The position numbers were made by a program, and so were the translations under genes. Below are positions 1 through 7,827 of a stretch of DNA of 13,239 nucleotides, piece after piece (within the stretch, counting starts at the first letter, position 1; the number at the start of each line of letters is the position of its first letter). The notes beneath the pieces are model-generated. The model saw only the letters and a list, made by a program, of their open reading frames with translations. It was not told where the DNA came from and ran no database searches. Source of the DNA: Larix sibirica (lineage: Eukaryota > Streptophyta > Pinopsida > Pinales > Pinaceae). The stretch covers positions 1 to 13,239 of the forward strand of contig NWUY0305016102.1 in the NCBI GenBank assembly GCA_004151065.3, given 5' to 3'.

Positions 1-92
1 TTAAATACTTAATTCAAACAATAACCATAATATCTAGTCCTTTTTTTACTATGATAAAACAAAAATAATTACATTTTTCTAGGGACATCACA
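1..92 (-). repeat. 3' LTR, inner 92 bases (runs off the window)
   Basis: Read on the minus strand, the LTR would start at 92 with TGTGATGTCCC, directly after a purine-rich tract. This is the expected junction of an internal region with a 3' LTR, and the TG start is canonical. The rest of the LTR lies to the left of the window. No second copy of these 92 bases was found near the right-hand LTR, as expected if the right LTR is truncated or its outer end was missed. The boundary is inferred from the motifs only. Confidence 0.6.
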
Positions 93-103
93 TCTCCCAC
101 CCT
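93..103 (-). other. Polypurine tract of the gypsy element
   Basis: The minus strand reads AGGGTGGGAGA immediately before the TG that starts the 3' LTR. Such tracts prime plus-strand DNA synthesis in LTR retrotransposons. It sits about 30 bases beyond the last recognisable polyprotein codons, as usual for the family. Confidence 0.6.
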
Positions 104-130
104 GAAATCAAACATCGCCTCGATGATTTT

Positions 131-420
131 CTACTATAAACAAACCCAAAAAGATCCCTTCATAAGCTGATCATCATCCCATGTGGCCTCATATGGCCCA
201 TAATGCTACCATTACACTTTAACCTATGTGATACCTCGTTTTCACAGCATTAGTTCTCCCTGATCGAGTATAACCAGAGGTTCAACCAAGAATTCTCCTT
301 TTAGCTCGACCTACATAAGAAAAGAAAATTAGTCAGCTTTTATTATCATTAGTTTCTTATTTGACTTTCTCAAAGAAAATATTTTTACCTATATATCTTG
401 CCAACTGATTATATGTTTAG
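131..420 (-). pseudogene. Integrase C-terminal extension with chromodomain-like tail, broken
   Basis: This segment continues the integrase frame after its GPF module. Near its end it encodes GPYEATWDDD (codons within 170-199), preceded by Lys-Arg and Val-Lys-Val segments. This matches the general pattern of the chromodomain tail of plant chromoviruses, where an aromatic/Trp-rich strand leads to an E-A-T-W motif. That domain is thought to steer integration to heterochromatin. At least seven in-frame stops interrupt it, including TGA, TAG and TAA codons, but no frameshift was seen. The aromatic cage residues cannot be assigned with confidence, so this could be a degenerate or merely chromodomain-like tail. 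Confidence 0.5.
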
Positions 421-1640
421 GATCATAAACACATCTTTTTAGTATGGATACATGGAAAACATTGTGTACTCAGATGTGGCTGGCCAAGGTGAGCTGGTAT
501 CCCACTGGCCCCACCCGTGCCAAAATTTGAAATGGACCACAAAATTTGTGTGCTAATTTAGCACACCTGCTCCATTGTAAGTTACTCTTTTTTGCGTGTA
601 CCCTTACATACACATGATCCCCTACTTGGAATTGTCTTAAATTCCTTTTTTGATTGGTAAAGTTCTTTTGTTGATCTTAAGTGGACCTTAAATTTGAACG
701 AACCTTTTTAACCATTTCTTTCATTTATTTTAACATTTTGGGTCCCAACATCAACTTGTCCTCGAATCCTCCCTAACTGGATGGTGTGCGGCACTTATGC
801 CCGTACAAAACTTCAAACGAGCTCATTTGTAAGGAGGTATGATAGCCGTTGTTATACACAAATTAGACCAAATGTAAGTAATCTTCCCGTTTGGAAGGTC
901 GTTGCATCACATAAGTTCATGGCATGTCTTCCACCACCTTATCCACCCGCTCTGTTTGCCCATCCCTCTGAGGGTGATAGTTGTTGTTGAAGTTTAACTG
1001 CGTACCTAACCCTTCAAACAAGGCGTTCCAGAAGGTTGATGTAAATTTTACATCACGATAAGAAATTATAGTTTTTGGTAGCCTATGTAATCTGAGAATG
1101 TTCTGCATGAATATGTTGGAAATTTGAACTACCCTATAGGTGGATTGTACTGGGATGAAATGAGTTGATTTACGTAATTTTGTCGACTACCACCATTATT
1201 GAGTCATTTTTGTTTTTAGATCTAGGTAATGCCATGATGAAATTGAGGGAGATGGTCTCCCATTTCCATTCGAGGATTGATAATGGATGCAATAATCCAG
1301 CCGGATGTAGGCGTTCTGTTTTTACTTGCTCACATTCCAGGTAGTGAGTCAAACATTCTGCTACATTCTTTTTCATACCCGACTGGTAGTATTCTTTACG
1401 GAGTCTAGTAATTAATTTTTGGTATCCTAGGTGTCCTGTATAGGGAATCGTATGATATTAATCCAAAATAAAATATTTAATGTTGTTTTGGTTAGGCACA
1501 TACAATCTCTTCTTATAAATCAACATACCTGTAGGATTCATTTCATATCCTAGCTGATGTTCATGGTTATTTGTAGTTTGAGTTTCATGTCCTAAAAACT
1601 GGTATTCTAGATCTCACTTGACTGCTTCTTTAATTAGTTC
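421..1640 (-). pseudogene. Integrase domain of gypsy polyprotein, broken
   Basis: Modules in order: an N-terminal zinc-binding part (about 1470-1325, His pair present, but of the expected Cys pair only the second, at 1332-1334, is seen), then a PAGLLHPL linker, then the DDE core (about 1260-920), then the C-terminal module with FCGPF (530-544) and VFHVS. The first catalytic Asp is Asn (SLNFI, codon 1242-1244), the second is Tyr (SYRD, codon 1058-1060), and the Glu in GQTER is kept. A single frame change lies near 1185-1190, between VVVDKIT and the next residues. Downstream the frame stays continuous, apart from stops such as TGA at 917-919. The protein would insert element cDNA into host DNA; this copy cannot. 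Confidence 0.92.
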
Positions 1641-3104
1641 ATTGAAGGTGGTCCATACTTCACTGTAAGAAATTTCATAAAGACAATGTATCTTTCGACT
1701 TAAGGCATCAGCTACCTGGTTCTCCTTTCCTTTCAAGTGCTTGATTTCAAAATCAAAGCCACTTCAAACGTCTACCCACCTAGCTTGCCTAGCATTCAAA
1801 GTGCGCTGCTTAAAATAATTAGTCAAGATTTGATGGCCAGTCATTAAAAGGAATTTCTTACCCATCAAATAGTGTCGCCGCATTTTTAGTGCATGAAAAA
1901 CGGATATCAATTTTAAGTCATAAGCTGAGTAGTTCTTCTCATGCTCCTTCAACTTTCTTGATTTATAGGTGATTACTCTACCTTCTTTCATTAAAACACC
2001 ACCTACCCCTTCCTTACTATCGTCTATACACACCACATAGTCCTTACTTGGACCTATTATGCTTAAGATTGGTGCAGTGGTAAGTAAATGCTTGGGCTAT
2101 TCAAAGCTCTGTTGGCATTCAGCTGTCCATTTAAAGGTTTCTCCCTTCTTCTATAGGGAGGTAATAGGATAGACCACCTTGGATAATCCATCAACAAATT
2201 GTTCGTAATACCTTGCTAGTCCCATAAAAGATCTTGTATCCACCACATCTTATGGTATTGGCCATTGCATTATGGTCTTTATCTTTTTTGGGTCTACAAC
2301 GATTCCGTCTTTGGTAATGATGTGGCCTAAATACTAAATATTCTCTTTAAATAAATAACACTTGCTAGATTTTGCATACAATTGATGTCCCCTGAGAGTC
2401 GGCAGTACTATCCTGAGATGCTCTTTATGTTCTTCAGTATTTGAGGAATAAATCGGTATATCATCAATAAAAATTAATACAAATTTACCTAAATACTAAT
2501 GAAATATATTGTTTTCTAGACACATAAAAGTGGTGGGGGCATTGGTCAGCCTCAAGGGTAACACCGCGAACTCACAATTTCCATAGCAGGTCCTAAAGGG
2601 AGTTTTACCTATCTCTTCCTCCTTGATTCTGATCTAATGGTATCTCGACTGTATATCAATCTTTGAAAACACCATCACACCCTTCACTTTATCAAATCCT
2701 TCATCTATGTGAGGAAAAGAGTACTTTTTCTTAATGGTCAACTTATTTAGCTGACAATAATCCATACACATACATAGGGTCCCGTCCTTTTTGATGAATA
2801 GTATGGGAGCTCCCCGAGGCGATACACTTAGGTGGATATAATTTTTATCCAATAACTCCTATAATTTCATTTTTAATTCAATCATCTCTCGTATACTCAT
2901 ACGATAAGGAGCTCGTGACACAAGGGTTTCTCCTAGTACTAGTTCAATGGTGAAATCTACGTCTCTTTTTAGAGGTAGCCCTGGAATTTCTTCAGGAAAT
3001 ACATCTGGAAAATTATGTATCACAAGGATACTCTCCAAGGAAGCAGACTTATCCTTTGAGTTGGCATAACCCACCTGAATGGCATAAATTTGACATCCTT
3101 TTCT
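1641..3104 (-). pseudogene. Reverse transcriptase and RNase H of gypsy polyprotein, broken
   Basis: The segment opens with FPDVFPEEIPGLP, the usual lead into gypsy RT. It carries [22 protein letters not shown] and the active-site FIDD (Asp codons 2460-2465, both present; the following Leu is Pro), then YLGHII and the RNase H part. In RNase H the first Asp is present (CIDDSKEG). The Glu is Lys (YDLKLISV, codon 1911-1913) and the next Asp is Gly (LMTGHQ, codon 1836-1838), so RNase H is catalytically dead. The whole stretch is one frame, with about ten in-frame stops, mostly TAG and many at positions expected to be Gln. Codons before 2036 and after 2634 carry no frameshift, so decay was by substitution. 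Confidence 0.93.
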
Positions 3105-3546
3105 GATTCATTTTGCTAGTTGAGAGGTGGTTATTGGTTGTAAGTTTAGTGGTCTCAAAATGCCTTGAATCTCCTGTTTGTTTCTCTGCTCATCCATGTA
3201 GCAGATAACTTTTGTTTTACAGTTTATAAGGGACCAATGCTTCTCCAGCTAGTCCATGCCTATTATAACATCATATGAACGTAGGGGTAATACATTTAGA
3301 TCTGCCACCAAAGGCTGACCTGTTATTTCTAATGGACAGTTGTTGACCTTGGCCAACACACGTATCTTTACTCCTATTTCTGGTTGTATTAACCAGGTAT
3401 TTTTGAACTTGATAGCTTGCAAACCACATTGATCAACTATTTTTGGACTAACATAACTTAACATAGCTCGGGGGTCAATTAAAACAGATATAGCATGATC
3501 AAAGATTTTACCTTCAAATTCCACCATAGTTGGTTGGTATTCTGCC
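3105..3546 (-). pseudogene. Aspartic protease domain of gypsy polyprotein, broken
   Basis: The region encodes a retropepsin-like fold. MVEFEGKIF leads to the active site SVLIDPRAMLSYVS, and the domain closes with YDVIIGMD. The catalytic Asp is present (codon 3474-3476), but the expected Asp-Ser/Thr-Gly triplet reads Asp-Pro-Arg, so the enzyme would not work. A TAG at 3249-3251 stands where the family has Trp in the GMDWL motif. The domain shares its frame with gag upstream and RT downstream and is bounded by in-frame stops at 3546-3548 and about 3105. A linker with RKGCQIYA follows and joins it to RT. Confidence 0.85.
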
Positions 3547-4870
3547 TAAAGATCTTGAAGGGCGACATTCATTTTCAAAATACTCCTGGCTACATCTCCT
3601 AGTGTGGATGCCTCTTGAATCTGCGAAATATATTTAGCACCCTCGCGGTCAGGATAATTCTTAATGTAATGTGGCCCTCCACATCCCCAACATTGTTCTG
3701 GAGGTCTTGCTATTGCTTCAACTTCAGTTCTTCCAGATTGCTCATTGGATTTGGGTTCATGAGGAGGTCTAAATTTGGACTAATTTCTATGTAGATTTTT
3801 GTTTATCTATCCTATGGGAGGTCCTCTATTGATATTTCTCTTGTTCCCTTCATCAACAATAGAAAACTTATTGCCATTATTGTCAATCCATTTCTTTCCC
3901 ATCACTTCTCCTTTTTGTTTACTTTGCTGATAAGATATCTTGGCTTTTCGTATGACATCATCCATAGTTATTAGTTTGTCAAACTCAATACGTTCATTCA
4001 TGAACATCAGTAAGCTCCTGATAAATCGCTGCACTTTTTTCTTCTCTTCTCGCATGTAAGGAACATACAGAAGTAAGGAGGTAAATTTTGTAATGAACTC
4101 ATCCATTGTTAGTTGTCCTAATCGTAGGTAGTGAATATATTTTTCTCTTTCATCGTAGAACCATTCAGTTAAATAATTTTCTTTAAAATATCTTTGAAAC
4201 TTTTCCCATGTGATGCTTTGTTTGTTCAGCCCTTGTACGGTCTTCACCTCTTCCAACTATAGGTTTGATTTCCCTTGCAGCTGGAAAATGGCCAAGTGAG
4301 CCTTTAAATTGTGATAATATTCATATAGTTAAAAGTATTTATTCATATTAATGAGCTAAGCTTCAGATGGCTCTTCTTGTTCACTATCAATGAGGGGCAA
4401 CTCTAATTTATGGAATTCTCCTTGCAGTTATGTCCTCTGCCCCTTTTCTGTTTTATGCTCTGAGGCATTATCTAACTTTACCTCTTGATTTTCTTCCCCT
4501 CCTTATATTTCAACATACTCTGTACAATACTCTTTCTCTCCTGACATGTGCTCGTGTTCTGGGTTGGGAATCGGATGACGATGATTTTACTTATCTGACT
4601 GACTTTTAATAATCTTCTTCTGTTCTGGCATTAACCTTTCATTGTTAGCTTACAATTGGGACATCTCGCTCTTTAATTCTTGCAAGGTCTACAATATTGT
4701 AGGATTGGTTCTATGGGGTTCTTCTCCCAACTACACCCATACTTTAGGTTTGATCTCAGGGAAAGTTGTAGGTCCTAAGCCTGTTATGATTTTTTGGGGA
4801 GCATTATCTGTCTTTCTCACGATAGTTTCTTCTACTTCTTTTGCTAAGTATACATAAAACTATCAGTCAT
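3547..4870 (-). pseudogene. Gag (capsid/nucleocapsid) of gypsy element, broken
   Basis: The likely original start is the ATG at 4868-4870, 32 bases inside the primer binding site, but a frame change just after it (before about 4845) puts the rest in another frame. A charged Glu/Lys-rich N-terminal part includes LQELKSEMSQL, typical of the coiled coil before gag. The Retrotrans_gag core lies at about 4330-4000 (ITWEKFQRYFKENYL, LRLGQLTMDEF, then YVPYMREEKKKVQRFI). A nucleocapsid zinc knuckle is at 3652-3692: CWGCGGPHYIKNYP has the two Cys and the His, but Tyr in place of the last Cys. About a dozen in-frame stops interrupt the frame, for example at 3807-3809 and 3780-3782. Gag would form the virus-like particle in the cytoplasm. 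Confidence 0.86.
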
Positions 4871-4902
4871 TAGTTTTCTAAAGGCCTCACTTTGGTAACC
4901 TT

Positions 4903-4915
4903 GGCTCTGATACCA
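4903..4915 (-). other. Primer binding site for initiator methionine tRNA
   Basis: The minus strand reads TGGTATCAGAGCC. The first 12 bases are complementary to the 3' end of plant initiator Met-tRNA including its CCA, the commonest primer of plant gypsy elements. It starts two bases after the TG..CA end of the 5' LTR at 4918, and gag follows 32 bases later. This fixes the element's orientation. Confidence 0.87.
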
Positions 4916-4917
4916 CT

Positions 4918-5103
4918 TGTCGCATCTCCATGTAATTCAACATAATTCATAATAAAAGAAAATTACATTCTACCATAGTTCTTTATGATAATTGTACTTG
5001 CACTTACCTGTTAAACATATTAAAACAATCATATATTATTATAAGGCTGAAGATTATTATACAGTACCATTTTCATACATTTGAATGCATTTACAATCAA
5101 GTC
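4918..5103 (-). repeat. 5' LTR, inner part; outer boundary not found
   Basis: On the minus strand the LTR ends with GGAGATGCGACA directly before the primer binding site; the terminal CA matches the TG start seen at position 92. The segment is AT-rich, like an LTR. The outer end should read as the complement of TGTGATGTCC on the plus strand, but I could not find it between here and 7800. The right limit given is only where visible LTR-like features stop. The LTR may be longer, or truncated by a later event. Confidence 0.5.
5031..5043 (-). promoter_or_regulatory. Possible LTR TATA box
   Basis: The minus strand carries TATAATAATATAT about 115 bases before the LTR end at 4918, a spacing that fits a core promoter followed by a short R-U5 region. 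The surrounding DNA is generally AT-rich, so chance is a real alternative. Confidence 0.25.
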
Positions 5104-7027
5104 TTGGTACTATGGATAAGCTATACACATAGTTATTACGTGCTTTATACGAGATTATTAATGTCATTCTACTCTGCCTTCGAGTTTTGGTGGGAGCAGG
5201 CCTTGACTCCCTCACCATCTACTCTCCAATTGTCACTCCTACCTAATTTTCCTTGTTGCATCGATGGTGATCAGGCCATGGTGCTAATCCAAAGGACAAT
5301 GGGGCTTCTGATAACCTCTTTTGGAATTTACAGAGATCTTGTTTTATTTTCATTGATTCAGTTCTCGGCTCTCTGGTTTTTTGGATATGATATCAGGGTT
5401 TCATCCCTGAGTGGTTTGATCAGTGAAGAATATAGTTTGGCTTCTGTAAGGGCCTCTGAACAGGTGGTTCCACCACCCATACGCGACCCTTATCAGGTAA
5501 TCCCTTATACTTTATTGTGCTTTCCTTGAGTTTCATTGTTCGCAGTTAGAATGATACCACCTGATGGTTCTTGGTATTGGAGTTGTAAGTTCTTCTGGTG
5601 AGGTCTCGCTGTTCCATTTCAGAGCTAGTTTTCATTGATTTTTGATACCTACACTTTGAAGAGTTCAATGGGTTCATGGGTATGTTCATTGTTTGCTTGT
5701 GGACATCTATTGGTCAAGTGGAGAGACAGACAGTCTTGTCCATAGATGAATTCATCTGGAAGGGTTTTAGATTCAACTATGTTATTCTTGGTATTCCAAA
5801 TGTATATGTATTATTTGAGCAAGAGGGGATTTTATCTTGAAAACTTGCTGCTATAGCTTGTATTTAAGTTATATGTAATTTTTGGTTTAAGGGAAAAGCT
5901 TGTCGACCATTCGGGTGACTATTCTGAACTTCTAGGTTTATCCAGCAAACCCTTAGGGTTAGACTGGAAGGTACCTTCTGCTATTTTATAGTGCTCGATT
6001 AATTGTCTTATTTACTATGGGACTTCATCCAATGATTGTTTAATTGTCTTATTTATTATGTAACTTCTTCTAATAGTAATGAATGCTTTCTATGATTTTT
6101 CTCATTGCTAGTTCGACTCATTATATAATGCTAACGATTTAGTAGTTTAGAATTAGTTAATATCATTTTTGACATGCTAATCCTAAAGCTCCTGTATCTC
6201 TCTATTTCTGGGGTATGATGCGTGCTGTTAACTTCTTTTACTATTTTTGCAATAATCAGGCCCTGATTTGTATATATGGTCTTTCAGTGACTCATTTCGT
6301 TCTGGTTATGTTATTTCCAGTTTTTCTGCAATGTTTATATGGGTTTAAAGATTACAATTCTAAATTTCTCTGTTTAACATTTTATATGTAAGTAGTCTTA
6401 TTATTCACAAAAAATGAGGACTTAAAACTGGGAGTCTTGCCCTGGCCCATTCACGTATCAAGTCCTACAGGTGTGATTTTGATTTCTCGGTTATTTGTTG
6501 GCAATATCCATATTAGGATACTTCTTGATTTTTCTTGATACTTTGCACTACCACATTACTATATGGTTTCATGTTACCTACCAGTAATATAAAATGTTTA
6601 TTATCATTCTCAAAGATAGCAATAGGATAGGCCTTGGCCCAAGTTTCCCTCTATATTTATTATGTGGTTTTAGTTCTTTCAAGGAAATAATAAGTATTCC
6701 TTTATTGTAATAAAAGTATGCCTCTTTGGTAATTCTAGTTCTTGCTTAGTTTAATTTTTTCTTTTCTAGGTAAGTTTCTAAGTCTGTACTACATTCTTAA
6801 ATTTATATCTGAACTAGAAAAAATATCTTTCTTTGATTTATGGAAATAATTACTCTCCTACTTCAAGGTATTATTGTAAAGTGTTTAAATTTCCAAGTTT
6901 TCCAGAACTGAGCATGTACTCTATCATCTCATATTTAAATAAAGTTTCTCCATGTTGTTTTACTTACCTGAGAACAATAAATAAAGGAAAAATTCAACTG
7001 TTCAAGTCACCTTTGTGATTTAACAGA
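5104..7027. other. Unassigned AT-rich stretch without a supportable gene
   Basis: The plus strand is visibly T-rich, like plant intron or intergenic DNA. The longest frame here runs from an ATG at 5161 to a TGA at 5529 (122 codons). It has a hydrophobic run (LVLFSLIQFSALWFFG) and a GT just after a CAG near 5492 that could be a splice donor. I recognise no domain and no homologue, and it could equally be LTR sequence or an exon remnant. Apart from a 41-base tandem duplication, nothing else was identified. No tRNA or rRNA was seen. Confidence 0.4.
5997..6078. repeat. 41-base imperfect tandem duplication
   Basis: Two adjacent copies begin at 5997 and 6038. Both contain TTAATTGTCTTATTTA followed by CTATG or TTATG, then a related AACTTC/GACTTC segment. 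The second copy has diverged by several substitutions, so the duplication is not recent. Confidence 0.7.
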
Positions 7028-7085
7028 TTCCAATCATCCCAACCTTAAGACTTGACTTCCAATCCTCCCAACCTTGAGACTTACC
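7028..7085. repeat. 29-base imperfect tandem duplication
   Basis: Two adjacent 29-base units start at 7028 and 7057. Each begins TTCCAATC and contains CCCAACCTT then AGACTT; they differ at four positions by my count. A weaker echo (TTCAAGTCCAAGTCT) follows. The unit is pyrimidine-rich on the plus strand. Function is unknown. Confidence 0.75.
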
Positions 7086-7827
7086 TTCAAGTCCAAGTCT
7101 CCCCCCGAGCTTGCTCACAAGATTGATGTCTTCTTACAAGGCTTCACACATAGTGCCACAACTATCTGGTCACCACTAGACTTAGCCTCTAGTCCTCTCT
7201 AACCCTTCAGCACGGATTCTCTCCCTTTATCCTTTGTTATTCTCATGTTTCCTGTCATCCACACATACATCAAAAATAGAAGTAGTCTAATTTAACAAAT
7301 GGGTTATCCAAATCTTCCACTAGGATTATACAAAATATAAACCGTAGGAAAGAGCTGAAAGATTTCTACATGTGCATGAAAACAATGAGTAAAAAACTAG
7401 ATGTAATTGGAAATAAGCACTATTACAAGATTACCGAGTGGTGTTTTCAGAAGTTTTAGACGCACAACTTTCTCACTCTCCATGCTTCCAAGTAATCAGT
7501 GATGCACTTGTGGGATTTTGTGAGCTCTCTATATATAGACCATCTATGACTACATTCCTTGTGCATGGGTGAATATATACATGTGAGTATAGTTCCAAAG
7601 ATTGGCTAGGGTTTACAGGGCGGTGATACTGAATTTTAAACCTATATTTGGTTAACAACCCACCATGCTTATGAGAGAACTAAAGTCAAAGAGGGTCGAT
7701 GAGGACTCCTTGAGCAACCATGGGTTACTAGGGTTTGGGATAAATACGAACAATAGACCTGCAGAGACCATGACAATCTGTCATCACTCTCCAGTAATAA
7801 GACAAACACCACAGGACAGGAAATAGT
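7086..7827. other. Unassigned region upstream of LINE ORF1, may include LINE 5' UTR
   Basis: No coding capacity is supported. It contains a TATA-like site at 7529-7539 and two TAGGGTTT (telo-box-like) motifs at 7607-7614 and 7729-7736. In the ORF1 frame, two TAA stops sit just before 7801, so ORF1 does not extend further upstream. The 5' edge of the LINE was not located: I saw no target-site duplication and cannot tell where host DNA ends and 5' UTR begins. Confidence 0.4.
7529..7539 (+). promoter_or_regulatory. TATA-like element
   Basis: CTATATATAGA matches a plant TATA box and stands about 290 bases before the LINE ORF1 start. Most plant LINEs use an internal promoter, so this may belong to flanking DNA, a different element, or nothing. 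Confidence 0.25.

Larger units (their letters stand above)
1..4920 (-). mobile_element. Decayed Ty3/gypsy LTR retrotransposon, probably a chromovirus
   Basis: The minus strand shows the full gypsy order: primer binding site, gag, protease, reverse transcriptase, RNase H, integrase, chromodomain-like tail, polypurine tract, LTR. RNase H lying before integrase separates gypsy from copia. The internal region spans about 93 to 4917, near the usual size for a compact plant gypsy element. It is read in one frame from about 4850 to 1190 and in a second from about 1185 to 130. About 37 in-frame stops and several lost catalytic residues make it non-autonomous. The left LTR is cut by the window edge. 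The outer end of the right LTR could not be found, so the total length and the target-site duplication are unknown. Family assignment is firm; the chromovirus clade rests on the tail and is less sure. Confidence 0.93.

Noticed and set aside
781-990. Plus-strand open frame inside the gypsy integrase region
   Set aside because: It is antisense to the integrase frame, whose motifs are clear on the other strand.
917-4256. Separate small minus-strand genes of 63 to 149 codons
   Set aside because: They are fragments of one gypsy polyprotein between in-frame stops. Several apparent starts are not ATG (for example TTG at 4254-4256 and GTG at 2034-2036).
5945-5965. Telomere-like CCCTTAGGGTTAG
   Set aside because: It is a single short occurrence with no tandem array of the plant telomere repeat.
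6751-6785. TTTTCTAGG segment as the missing outer end of the right LTR
   Set aside because: Only the AT-rich run and TCTAGG match the left LTR edge. The following bases do not read GACATCACA.
7017-7030. TTTAACA as the end of a copia-type LTR lying on the minus strand
   Set aside because: A start resembling TGTTAAAT alone is too weak. No primer binding site, polypurine tract or copia protein accompanies it.
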